The notes under the pieces were generated by a model. That model did no database searches. It worked only from the letters and a program-made list of their open reading frames with translations, and had not been told where the DNA came from. Shown here piece by piece: positions 24,854 to 32,609 of a DNA stretch of 64,000 bases. Position numbers and translations under genes: made by a program. The first letter of the stretch is position 1. Every line of letters starts with the position of its first letter. The DNA is from Cellulosimicrobium sp. ES-005. GTDB taxonomy: Bacteria > Actinomycetota > Actinomycetes > Actinomycetales > Cellulomonadaceae. The stretch is from NCBI RefSeq assembly GCF_040448685.1, contig NZ_CP159290.1:1798001-1862000 (forward strand). The letters are read 5' to 3'.

Positions 24854-25111
24854 ATGGCCACAGGAGAGACCGGGTTCGACGACGTCACGTTCGACCTCAT
24901 CTCGGTCCAGTACCACTCGCTCAAGGCCGGGCACGACTACGGCCAGTACGTGCGGGACGCCCGCAACGCGGGCAAGGAGGAGATCGCCGCCTTCTTCGAG
25001 AAGGTCATGGCGGAGGACTCCGAGCGTGCCCAGCAGTGCCACCGCTTCCTCGCCGAGCTCACGCGGCACGGGACGTCCGCCACGTCACCGCAGGGGTCCC
25101 AGCAGGGCTGA
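24854..25111 (+). CDS. Small acidic helical protein of unknown function
   Basis: 85 residues. CAGGAGGTCC stands about eight bases before ATG, an excellent ribosome site. The body (FDLISVQYHSLKAGHDYGQY, then EEIAAFFEKVMAEDSERAQQ) is two long amphipathic helices with a Ser/Gly/Gln tail. I recognise related short ORFs in actinobacteria but no assigned function. The helix pair resembles half of a ferritin-like bundle, yet lacks a convincing set of metal ligands. It is divergent from the membrane-stress operon and precedes a di-iron protein. Confidence 0.7.
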   Translation: MATGETGFDDVTFDLISVQYHSLKAGHDYGQYVRDARNAGKEEIAAFFEKVMAEDSERAQQCHRFLAELTRHGTSATSPQGSQQG

Positions 25112-25228
25112 GGCGGCGACGGGGCCGGCACGAGCCGCGTCCCGGCTCGCGAGCGCGGCCGACCCTGGGGAGCATGGCGGTGGCGTCGAGCAGGGGCGCC
25201 GTCCGCGCGAGCGCGAGGAGCCCCCAGC

Positions 25229-26470
25229 ATGACCTCCACCGCCGTCCCCGCCCAGACCGCGCCCGCCGCACCGGCGTCCGCGACCGCACGTGCGGCGACC
25301 GAGCCCGTGCCCGACGCCCTCGCGGCGCCGGGCACGGGTCGGCTGCCGCTGCCGCGACCGCGCGGTCCGCTGACCGCGGCGCTCGTGAGGGCTCTCGTCG
25401 ACGGCCCGCCCGGGGACGACGCGGCCGAGCGGCTGCGTCCCGTCCGGGACGCCATCCCGGTCGCCCTGGACGCCGCCGCCGGGCGGGTCCTGCGCGACGA
25501 CGACGTGCAGCTCGCCCTGACGGTCCTCTACGAGCTGCACTACCGCGGGGTGGACGGCGTCGACGACGCGTGGGAGTGGGCTCCGGCGCTGCTGGCCGTC
25601 CGCGCGCGCCTGGAGGTCCCCTTCGAGGCCGCCGTGCGCGAGCGCGCGGGCCGGCCGGCGTGCACGGAGACGGACGCCGCGGGGGTGGCCCGCCGGCTCT
25701 TCGAGCTCGCCGCCGACGACGGCCCGAGCCTGTCGCGCTACGTCGCCAAGCGCGCGGACGCGGAGCAGGTGCGCGAGCTGCTGGCGCTCAAGTCGCTGTA
25801 CCAGCTCAAGGAGGCCGACCCGCACACGTGGGCGGTGCCGCGGCTCGCCGGGACGCCCAAGGCCGCGCTCGTGGAGATCCAGGCCGACGAGTACGGCGGC
25901 GGTCGACCCGGCCGGATGCACGCGGAGCTCTTCGCGCGGGCGATGCGCGGCGTCGGGCTCGACGACACCTACGGGCGCTACGTCGACGCCGTGCCCGCGG
26001 TGGTCCTCGCGGCGGTCAACACGATGTCCCTGTTCGGCCTGCACCGCCGGCTGCGGGGCGCGGTCGTCGGGCACCTCGCGGCGTTCGAGATGACGTCGTC
26101 GGTGCCCAGCCGCCTCTACGGCAACGGGTTCCGGCGCCTGGGCCACGACGCTGACACGACCTGGTACTTCGACGAGCACGTGGAGGCGGACGCGGTCCAC
26201 GAGCAGATCGCCGCGCGCGACCTGGCCGGCGGCCTCGCCGAGCAGGAGCCCGCGCTGCGCGACGACGTCCTGCTCGGCGCGGCCGCGTGCCTCGCCGTCG
26301 AGGGCGACGTCGCCGCGCACGTGCTCGAGCGCTGGCAGGCGGGCGAGTCCGCGCTGCGCGCGCCGCTCGACCCGCCCCTGCCGGACCAGGCGTCGAGCCC
26401 GTCGTCGAGCCGGTCGTCGAGCCGGTCGTCGAGCAGGGCCGCCGAGGGCGGTGACGCGCCCGGTGCGTGA
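25229..26470 (+). CDS. Haem-oxygenase-like di-iron protein (iron-containing redox enzyme family)
   Basis: 413 residues. After a 45-residue Ala/Pro-rich leader, carboxylate/His segments fit a haem-oxygenase-like di-iron fold: LYELHYRG, VEIQADEYGGGRPGRMHAELF, and WYFDEHVEADAVHEQIAARDL. Family members oxidise or cleave amino-acid-derived substrates; several work in natural-product pathways. Substrate here is unknown. The C-terminus ends in SSSR repeats from a 12-base tandem repeat. GTGs of the next gene lie inside its 3' end, so it is coupled to the glycosyltransferase and CDGSH genes. Confidence 0.82.
   Translation: MTSTAVPAQTAPAAPASATARAATEPVPDALAAPGTGRLPLPRPRGPLTAALVRALVDGPPGDDAAERLRPVRDAIPVALDAAAGRVLRDDDVQLALTVLYELHYRGVDGVDDAWEWAPALLAVRARLEVPFEAAVRERAGRPACTETDAAGVARRLFELAADDGPSLSRYVAKRADAEQVRELLALKSLYQLKEADPHTWAVPRLAGTPKAALVEIQADEYGGGRPGRMHAELFARAMRGVGLDDTYGRYVDAVPAVVLAAVNTMSLFGLHRRLRGAVVGHLAAFEMTSSVPSRLYGNGFRRLGHDADTTWYFDEHVEADAVHEQIAARDLAGGLAEQEPALRDDVLLGAAACLAVEGDVAAHVLERWQAGESALRAPLDPPLPDQASSPSSSRSSSRSSSRAAEGGDAPGA
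26401..26436 (+). repeat. 12-base tandem repeat encoding Ser-Ser-Ser-Arg
   Basis: Two perfect copies of GTCGTCGAGCCG (26401-26412, 26413-26424) and one with a single change (26425-26436), preceded by a partial copy. It encodes SSSR repeats at the C-terminus of the di-iron protein and lies just before the GTG of the next gene. Copy number could vary without shifting frame. Confidence 0.8.
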
Positions 26471-27464
26471 CGCGACCTACGTGCTCCCGCTGCGCCGCGA
26501 CCGGTTCGACGCGTGTGCGACGATCGAGCTGTCCCGGTACCTCGGGGACCTCGTGCGCCACGTGCACGTCGTCGTGGCCGACGGGTTGCCGGCCCCCGTG
26601 CGCGCGCTCCACGCGGCGTCGTGGGGCGACGCCGTCCGGACGGTCGCGGTCACCGCGCCGCCGCCGGGGTGCAACGGCAAGGTCGTCGGCGTCCTCGCCG
26701 GCCTCGCCGCGGCGACCACCCCGGCGGTCGTCCTCGCCGACGACGACGTGCGGTGGGACGCCCCGACGCTCGACCGGGCGCTCGCGGCCCTCGACGAGGC
26801 GGACGTCGTCGTGCCGCAGAACGTGTTCGACCCGGCGCCGTGGCACGCGCGGTGGGACACCGCGCGCTCGCTCGTGAACCGTGCGCTCGGCCACGACTGG
26901 GCGGGGACGCTCGTGCTGCGCCGTGACGCGCTCGGGCCGCGGGGGTACGACGCCCGGGTGCTGTTCGAGAACCTCGAGCTCGAGCGCACCGTGCTGGCCC
27001 GGGGCGGGCGCGTCGCGCACCGTCCGGACCTCGTCGTCGTCCGCCGGCCGCCCGGCGTCGGCGCGTTCCTCGAGCAGCGCGTGCGGCAGGCGTACGACTC
27101 GTTCGCCCAGCCCGCGCGCCTGGTCGCCGAGCTCGCGCTGGCGCCGCTCCTGGCCGCGTGCGTCGTCGGGGCGGCGCGCTCGGACGGCGCACGACGCGCG
27201 GCGGGGACGGCCGCGGTCCTGGTCGTGCTCGGGAGCGCGGTCCTCGTCGCGGAGGTCGGGCGGCGCACCGCCGGGGGAGCCGCCGCGTGGCGCCCGACGG
27301 CGGCCCTCTGGGCGCCCGCGTGGCTGCTGGAGCGCGCGGTGTGCGTGTGGGTCGCGCTCGCGTGGCGCCTCCGTGGGGGAGTGCCCTACCGCGGGACGCG
27401 GATCCGCTGCGCCGCGCACTCGGTGGCCGCGCTGCGGCGCGCGACCGGGGCGGGGTCGCGATGA
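26451..27464 (+). CDS. GT2-type glycosyltransferase with C-terminal membrane helices
   Basis: 337 residues. The N-terminal half has GT-A features: VLPLRRD, GCNGKVVGVLAGL, the metal-binding acidic ADDDVRWD, and VVPQNVFDP; ENLELERTVLARGG fits the acceptor region. Helices near 225-245, 250-275 and 285-320 anchor it in the membrane. The layout resembles GT21-like ceramide glucosyltransferases. The start is GTG at 26451, or GTG at 26463 in the same frame; both overlap the preceding gene. ATGA overlap couples it to the CDGSH gene. A lipid or exported acceptor is likely, but unproven. Confidence 0.8.
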   Translation: MTRPVRDATYVLPLRRDRFDACATIELSRYLGDLVRHVHVVVADGLPAPVRALHAASWGDAVRTVAVTAPPPGCNGKVVGVLAGLAAATTPAVVLADDDVRWDAPTLDRALAALDEADVVVPQNVFDPAPWHARWDTARSLVNRALGHDWAGTLVLRRDALGPRGYDARVLFENLELERTVLARGGRVAHRPDLVVVRRPPGVGAFLEQRVRQAYDSFAQPARLVAELALAPLLAACVVGAARSDGARRAAGTAAVLVVLGSAVLVAEVGRRTAGGAAAWRPTAALWAPAWLLERAVCVWVALAWRLRGGVPYRGTRIRCAAHSVAALRRATGAGSR

Positions 27465-27721
27465 CGGGCGAACCGCGCGGGCACGCGGAGGAGGTCGTCG
27501 TGACGGCCTGCCCCGACGGCCCGCTGCTCGTGCGCGGCCCCGCCCGCCTCGTCGACCAGGAGGGGCACGAGATCGAGCGGCACCGCGCGACCGTCGCGCT
27601 GTGCCGCTGCGGCGGCACGGCCATCCCGCCGTGGTGCGACGGCACGCACAAGGTCAACGGCTACCGCAGCGGTGACGACGACGGCCCCGCCAAGGCGAGC
27701 GAGGCCGGGACGGGCGCGTAG
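27461..27721 (+). CDS. CDGSH iron-sulfur domain protein
   Basis: 86 residues. The segment CRCGGTAIPPWCDGTHK supplies the Cys-x-Cys, Cys and His ligands of a CDGSH-type [2Fe-2S] cluster (three Cys and one His). An N-terminal strand region (GPLLVRGPARLVDQEGHEIERHRATVALC) is also typical. It could pass electrons to the di-iron protein two genes upstream. Its last 61 bases overlap, on the opposite strand, the 3' end of the SDR gene. ATG at 27461 overlaps the glycosyltransferase stop. Confidence 0.9.
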   Translation: MTGEPRGHAEEVVVTACPDGPLLVRGPARLVDQEGHEIERHRATVALCRCGGTAIPPWCDGTHKVNGYRSGDDDGPAKASEAGTGA

Positions 27722-28509
27722 AACCAGCCGTGGAACGCGGCGCGGGCCGGCTGGGGCAGCACCCGCGCGGCGGCGAGCATCACGCCGCCCTGGACGCCCG
27801 TGACCACCTCGGGGTTCCCGCGGAGGAGCGCGTCCACCGCCCGCCGCGCCACGGTCGCCGCTCGCGGCTTGGGCAGGCGGCCCACGTGGGTGCGCTCCAT
27901 CCCCGCCTCCCGGAAGAACGGCGTGCGCGTCGGGCCCGGCAAGAGCGCGGTGACGGTGACGCCCGTCCCGGCGAGCTCGCCGCGCAGCGACCACGCGAAG
28001 GAGCGCAGGAACGCCTTCGAGGCGGCGTACCCGGCGAAGTGCGGGGCGGGCATCTCCCCGGCGACGGACGACGTGACGAGGATCCGGCCGCGGCCCTCCG
28101 CCAGGAGGTCCGGCAGGAGCAGGTGCGTCAGGTGCGCCACCGAGCGCACGTTGAGGTCCAGGAGGCGCAGCTGGTCCTCGAGCGGGGTGCGCGCGAACGC
28201 GCCGTGCACGCCGACCCCGGCGTTGAGGGCGACGGTCGAGACGCCGAGGTCGCGAGCGCGCCGGGCGGTCGTCTCGACCCCGCGGGGCGTCGCCAGGTCG
28301 ACCGCCAGTCCCTCGTGCGCGCCGCCGTGCACGGCGAGGTCGCGCACCGTGGGCTCGACGTCGCGGTCCGCGACCACGAGCACGTCGTCCCCGCGGCGGG
28401 CGAGCTCGACCGCGAGCGCGCGCCCGATCCCGCTCGTCCCGCCGGTCACGAGGGCGGCGCCGCGGTCCGCCGGCGGCAGCGCACGCCGGGCGGGTCGTGC
28501 CGCGGTCAC
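27661..28509 (-). CDS. Short-chain dehydrogenase/reductase
   Basis: 282-residue classical SDR: TGGTSGIGRALAVELARRG, NAGVG motif in LNAGVGVHGAF, catalytic Ser in VTSSVAGEMP and Tyr-x3-Lys in GYAASKAFLRSFAWSL. An aromatic C-terminal segment (AAFHGWFYAPVPASLAL) may touch the membrane. GTG at 28509 overlaps the DUF2231 gene stop by four bases. The stop (TAG) lies within the CDGSH gene on the other strand, so these convergent genes share 61 bases. Substrate unknown. Confidence 0.87.
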   Translation of the reverse strand: MTAARPARRALPPADRGAALVTGGTSGIGRALAVELARRGDDVLVVADRDVEPTVRDLAVHGGAHEGLAVDLATPRGVETTARRARDLGVSTVALNAGVGVHGAFARTPLEDQLRLLDLNVRSVAHLTHLLLPDLLAEGRGRILVTSSVAGEMPAPHFAGYAASKAFLRSFAWSLRGELAGTGVTVTALLPGPTRTPFFREAGMERTHVGRLPKPRAATVARRAVDALLRGNPEVVTGVQGGVMLAAARVLPQPARAAFHGWFYAPVPASLALAGPSSSPLR

Positions 28510-29111
28510 GGCAGGTCCGGGGCGTCGTCGTCGCCGAGCGCGACCTCCGCGGGCGGCTCCCGCAGCGCCTGGGCGAGGTGCCCGCCGAGGAACGCGCTCG
28601 CCCCGGCGACGGCGTAGCCGAGCGTCGAGACCGCGACCCCGGCCCGGTGCCGCCCGCCGCGGCGCAGCAGCCACGACGTCCCGTAGAGCAGCGAGACGCC
28701 GGTGTTGAGCGCCGCGTGCACCGCGCCGACGCGTCGGGCACGCCGGTCGACGTCGAGGTAGTCGGCGAGACCGGTCAGTGCCGTCGGCGCGACGGCCAGC
28801 ACGCCCAGCCCGACCAGCCGCTGCGCCGCCGGGGCGCTCCGCTCGCCCCCGACGAGGTCGAGCACGGCGGCGCTGGTCCACAGGCCGACGGGGACGTCGG
28901 TGAGGGTCGCGTGGAGCGCGTGGCCCAGCGAGCGGCCGTGCAGCTCCTCGCGCAGCCGACCGTGGGAGGGGACGACGGCGAGCGCCACGCCGCGGACGGC
29001 GCTGGAGAGGTCGTCGAGCGCGGTCGAGTCCTCGAGCCGCCGCGCGAGGCGCAGGAGGACGGGGGTGCCGGCGTCGTCCGGGATGGTGGTGCTGCTGCGC
29101 GGCTCGGACAT
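28506..29111 (-). CDS. DUF2231-type membrane protein
   Basis: 201 residues. The stretch GRSLGHALHATLTDVPVGLWTSAAVLDLVGG is the DUF2231 signature. Four hydrophobic helices follow (APAAQRLVGLGVLAVAPTALTGL, VHAALNTGVSLLYGTSWLL, VAVSTLGYAVAGASAFLGGHL). The family is often adjacent to redox or Rieske proteins; the role is unknown. ATG at 29111 has GAGGAG seven bases before it. It is divergent from the manganese catalase across 260 bases in which I see no clear promoter or operator. Confidence 0.85.
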   Translation of the reverse strand: MSEPRSSTTIPDDAGTPVLLRLARRLEDSTALDDLSSAVRGVALAVVPSHGRLREELHGRSLGHALHATLTDVPVGLWTSAAVLDLVGGERSAPAAQRLVGLGVLAVAPTALTGLADYLDVDRRARRVGAVHAALNTGVSLLYGTSWLLRRGGRHRAGVAVSTLGYAVAGASAFLGGHLAQALREPPAEVALGDDDAPDLP

Positions 29112-29372
29112 TGGGGCTCCTCGTGTCGTCGCGCTCCCGTTCTCGAAGCCCTGGGTCGACCGTAGGCACGTCCGGCCGCGCTCGCGCGCGCGACCTCCGA
29201 CGCACGTCGCCGAGGAGCCCGGCGACGCCGCGTCGGGCGTGCCCCGCCCAGATGCGACCGGGACCGGAGGGCTCCACGCTGGTGGGACGCTCGACGCGTC
29301 GAGAACGGGGCGCGTGCCGTGGTCCTCCGCGCACGCCGCGTGGTGAGGGCCGACCTCCTCGAGGGAGAGACC

Positions 29373-30254
29373 ATGTTCTTCCACCGTCAAGAGCTCCAGC
29401 ACCAGGCCACGCCCGACCGGCCGGACGCCGTCTACGCCCGCAAGCTCCAGGAGGTGCTCGGCGGGCAGTACGGCGAGATCACCGTCGCGATGCAGTACGG
29501 CTTCCAGTCCTGGAACTCCCACCTCCCGGGCAAGTACCGCGACCTGCTCTACGGCATCGGCGCCGAGGAGTTCGGTCACGTCGAGATGCTGGCGACGATG
29601 ATCGCGCAGCTCCTGGAGAAGGCGCCCGTCGGCCTGGTCGAGGGCGCGGTGCAGGACGACCCGACCGTGGCCGCGATCGTCGGCGGGACCGACCCGCAGC
29701 AGGCGATCGTCGCGGGCGCGGGCGCCCGGCCGGTCGACTCGAACGGGAACCCGTGGTCGGCGGGCTACGTGACCGCGAGCGGCAACCTGCTCGCCGACTT
29801 CACGGCGAACGCGAACGCCGAGATGCAGGGCCGCCTGCAGGTCGCCCGGCTCTACCACATGACCGACGACGCGGGGGTCAAGGACCTCCTGGCCTTCCTG
29901 CTCGCGCGCGACACGATGCACCAGAACCAGTGGCTCGCCGCGGCGCAGGAGCTGCGCGACGAGGGCGTCGAGGAGCTGCCCGTGCCCAGCACGTTCCCGC
30001 TCTCGAAGGAGGACCGCGACGTCGCGTACCAGTACATCAACTTCTCCGACGGCGAGCACGCGTCCGAGGGACGCTGGGCGAGCGGCCCGACCCCGGACGG
30101 CAAGGGCGAGTTCACCTACGTCGCGGAGCCGCCCGCAGGCGTGCCGATGCCGCCGCCCACGATCCCCGACGAGCGGTTCCACGGCACGACGCGCACGCCG
30201 TCGACGCTCGACAAGGCCAAGGGCGCCGTCAAGGACGCCCTGCACAAGGACTGA
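29373..30254 (+). CDS. Manganese catalase
   Basis: 293 residues. The four-helix bundle ligands are visible: Glu in GQYGEITVAMQYGFQSW, Glu and His in GIGAEEFGHVEM, a later Glu in ANANAEMQGRLQ and the His in ARDTMHQNQWLAA. These bind the di-manganese site that dismutates hydrogen peroxide without haem. ATG at 29373 is placed by GAGGGAGAG just before it. A Lys-rich tail (KAKGAVKDALHKD) follows the catalytic part. The P450 gene begins 40 bases downstream and is probably co-transcribed. Confidence 0.93.
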   Translation: MFFHRQELQHQATPDRPDAVYARKLQEVLGGQYGEITVAMQYGFQSWNSHLPGKYRDLLYGIGAEEFGHVEMLATMIAQLLEKAPVGLVEGAVQDDPTVAAIVGGTDPQQAIVAGAGARPVDSNGNPWSAGYVTASGNLLADFTANANAEMQGRLQVARLYHMTDDAGVKDLLAFLLARDTMHQNQWLAAAQELRDEGVEELPVPSTFPLSKEDRDVAYQYINFSDGEHASEGRWASGPTPDGKGEFTYVAEPPAGVPMPPPTIPDERFHGTTRTPSTLDKAKGAVKDALHKD

Positions 30255-30294
30255 GCGGGGTGCCCCTGACCGCCGCCGTCCTCGGGACGGGCGC

Positions 30295-31662
30295 ATGACC
30301 GACACGCCGGTCGACCTCACGACGCGCGAGACCGGGCTCGTCCTGCGGGACGTGCTCGGTCCGCTCGTCGCCCAGGGCGCGATCGTGCGCCGTCCCCGCG
30401 CGACCGCGTGGGCGGAGCGTCGCCAGGTGGACCGCACGGCCCGCCGGCTGCTGGACCGCCTGCGCTCCCGGTACCACGGGGCTCCGCTCGTGGTCCGGCT
30501 CGGTGCGCGCCGGCTCGTCCTGGCCACCCGGCCCGAGCACGTCGAGCGGATCCTCGTCGGGTCGCCGGCGCCGTTCACCCCGGCGGCGTGGGAGAAGCGG
30601 GGGGCGCTCGGGCACTTCCAGCCCGACGGCGTCCTGATCTCCCCGCCCGAGGCACGACGCGAGCGCCGTCCCGAGAACGAGGCGGTGCTCGACACGTCCG
30701 AGCCCGTGCACCACGACGGCGACGCCCTGGTCGCGGCGGTCGAGCGGGAGGCGCGAGACCTCGTCGCGACGGTCGAGGCGTCGGGCCGACTCGACTGGGA
30801 CACGTTCGCGGCCTCGTGGTGGCGTGTGGTCCGCACCGTCGTCCTCGGGCGCGCGGCCCGGGACGACGAGCGGCTCGTCGCCGTCCTCGACGCGCTGCGC
30901 CGTGACGGGAACTGGTCCTGGTTCCGGCCGCGCCGCCCGTGGCTGCGGGCGGCCCTGGAACGCCGGATCGCCGAGCACGTCGCCGTGGCCGAGCCGGGCA
31001 CCCTCGCCGCGCGCGGGCGTGACAGGGACGGGGCGGACGCCGTGCGCCGCCAGATCCCCCACTGGCTCTTCGCGTTCGACGCCGCGGGCGCCGCCACGTT
31101 CCGCGCGCTGGCCGTGGCGTCCGCTCGCCCGGTCGTCCGCGAGCGCCTCCTCGCGGAGCCGGTCACGACCGGACGTGGGCCCGCCGTGCTGCCGTACGCG
31201 CGGGGGTGCGTGCTGGAGTCGGTCCGGCTGTGGCCCACGACGCTCGCGATCCTGCGCGACGCGACGGGTCCGGTGCGCTGGGGCGCGCGCACCTTCCCGG
31301 CGGGGACGGGGTTCGTCGTGCTCAGCGCGTACTTCCACCGGGACCCCGGGCGCCTGTCGTTCGCCGACGCGTTCACGCCGGAGGCGTGGCTCGACGGCCG
31401 GGCCGACGCCGACTGGGGGCTCGTCCCGTTCAGCGGCGGCCCGGTGTCCTGCCCGGGCCGCAACGTGGTGCTCCTCCTGGCGTCGCACACGCTCGTGCGC
31501 GTCGCCCGCCTCGACCTCGTCGTCGGCCGGGGGCGCTACCTCGCGCGGGACCCGCTCCCGCCGACGATGGACCACCTGGGCCTGCGGTTCGGGCTCCGCG
31601 GGGAGACGGCCCCGGGCGAGGCGGTGGCGCCCACGCCGACGCCCGCCCCGGCGGTCGCGTAG
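30295..31662 (+). CDS. Cytochrome P450 with a non-canonical haem-binding loop
   Basis: 455 residues. The I-helix reads FAFDAAGAATFRAL (AGxxT oxygen-binding motif), the K-helix gives LESVRLWP (ExxR), and the haem loop is PFSGGPVSCPGRNVV with the thiolate Cys. The Arg or His usually two residues before the Cys is Val. Similar SGGPxxCPGRN loops occur in an actinobacterial P450 group. No ferredoxin or reductase gene is adjacent; the CDGSH protein 2.5 kb away is unlikely to serve. Proximity to manganese catalase suggests peroxide-linked chemistry, which is speculation. Confidence 0.88.
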   Translation: MTDTPVDLTTRETGLVLRDVLGPLVAQGAIVRRPRATAWAERRQVDRTARRLLDRLRSRYHGAPLVVRLGARRLVLATRPEHVERILVGSPAPFTPAAWEKRGALGHFQPDGVLISPPEARRERRPENEAVLDTSEPVHHDGDALVAAVEREARDLVATVEASGRLDWDTFAASWWRVVRTVVLGRAARDDERLVAVLDALRRDGNWSWFRPRRPWLRAALERRIAEHVAVAEPGTLAARGRDRDGADAVRRQIPHWLFAFDAAGAATFRALAVASARPVVRERLLAEPVTTGRGPAVLPYARGCVLESVRLWPTTLAILRDATGPVRWGARTFPAGTGFVVLSAYFHRDPGRLSFADAFTPEAWLDGRADADWGLVPFSGGPVSCPGRNVVLLLASHTLVRVARLDLVVGRGRYLARDPLPPTMDHLGLRFGLRGETAPGEAVAPTPTPAPAVA

Positions 31663-31690
31663 GCGGGTCGCGGTAGCGCTCGCGCGCGCC

Positions 31691-31873
31691 TCAGCCGTCG
31701 CCGGACGCCGCGCCGCCGGTGCGCGGGTTGACGTTCCCGGGGTCGGCGTCGGTGTCCGTCTCGTCGTCCGCGCCGGAGCCGCTCGCGTGGCGCCCCTCGC
31801 GAGGGTTGAGCGACCGGGGGTCGGCGTCGGGGTCCTCGGCGGGGTCGTAGCCGCGCTCGTCGTTCTCGCTCAT
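31691..31873 (-). CDS. 60-residue acidic protein with two DADP-type repeats
   Basis: 60 codons, ATG at 31873 preceded by GAGGAGG, an almost ideal ribosome site, which argues that it is real. It carries two related blocks, DADPRSLNPREGRHASG and DADPGNVNPRTGGAASG, and no hydrophobic segment. Composition predicts disorder. No family recognised with confidence. It is convergent with the P450 gene, 28 bases apart. Confidence 0.6.
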   Translation of the reverse strand: MSENDERGYDPAEDPDADPRSLNPREGRHASGSGADDETDTDADPGNVNPRTGGAASGDG

Positions 31874-31890
31874 GTCGGCCTCCTCGGTCG

Positions 31891-31946
31891 GTGCTGGCTG
31901 GCTGCTGGGTGCTGGCTGGCTGCTGGGTGCTGGTTGCTGGCTGCTG
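31891..31946 (+). repeat. 18-base tandem repeat in an intergenic region
   Basis: GTGCTGGCTGGCTGCTGG occurs twice without change (31891-31908, 31909-31926), then decays into related TGCTGG units to about 31970. It lies in the 290-base gap between the divergent genes starting at 31873 and 32166. T-containing and strand-biased, it is unlike the surrounding sequence and may be a slippage-prone microsatellite. Confidence 0.75.
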
Positions 31947-32065
31947 CGTGCCGGTTGGTGGGGTGCCGGCTGGTCGGTGCCGCGCCGGGAAGGCGCGGTC
32001 CTGCCACCGTCGCACGGCGCCGCGGCGCTCGCAGGTCCCGGGGTGCCTGCGACGCGAGGCCCTCG

Positions 32066-32071
32066 TAGCCT
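32066..32071 (+). promoter_or_regulatory. -10 box for the gene at 32166
   Basis: TAGCCT in CCTCGTAGCCTGG, about 90 bases before the GTG start, matches the TANNNT form seen before other genes here. No convincing -35 is visible. Confidence 0.35.
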
Positions 32072-32165
32072 GGCCGTGTCGGCGGCGGACCCGGGCGGGG
32101 ACGTCGTCAGGACGCGGTCGAGAAGGGGCCGACCGGCACGCAGCCACGTCCGTCAGGAGGACACG

Positions 32166-32600
32166 GTGCCCGAGGAGACGAGCGCGCTCGACGCCCTGCC
32201 GCGCCTGCGGAGCCTGGCGGAGGTCGCCGAGCTCGTCGCGGTCGTGGACCCCCTCTACGTCCGGTTCAGCGGTGGGCCCGCGCAGGACCGCGCGACCGTG
32301 AGCCGCGACCACGAGAGCGGCTGCCTGCTGCCGGGCCTCAGCGTCAACCCGATGAACCCCGAGCCGTGGTGGGACCGGCCCGTCGAGCACTGGGTCGCGC
32401 GCCAGCTCTGCCAGTACGCGCACCTCCTGACGCCCGAGCGCTTCCCCTGGCTGCTCACCGGCGAGGTCGCGGGGCGCGGGCCCGACTGCGAGCCCCTGCT
32501 CGTGGGCGTCGTGCCCGCGGCGTCGGTCGACCCGCAGGTCGTCGACGAGGCGGGGCGTCTCTACCGCGAGGTGTTCGACGCGGGCGACGACGGGACGTGA
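32166..32600 (+). CDS. DUF6098-like protein
   Basis: 144 residues. GTG at 32166 follows CAGGAGGACAC, a good ribosome site; longer readings would run through the tandem repeats. The opening LPRLRSLAEVAELVAVVDPLYVRFS and LPGLSVNPMNPEPWW, WVARQLCQYAHL resemble a family I recall as DUF6098, common in actinobacteria and without known role. No membrane segment. It is convergent with the ANTAR gene with a nine-base gap. Confidence 0.65.
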   Translation: MPEETSALDALPRLRSLAEVAELVAVVDPLYVRFSGGPAQDRATVSRDHESGCLLPGLSVNPMNPEPWWDRPVEHWVARQLCQYAHLLTPERFPWLLTGEVAGRGPDCEPLLVGVVPAASVDPQVVDEAGRLYREVFDAGDDGT

Positions 32601-32609
32601 GGCGCGCGC

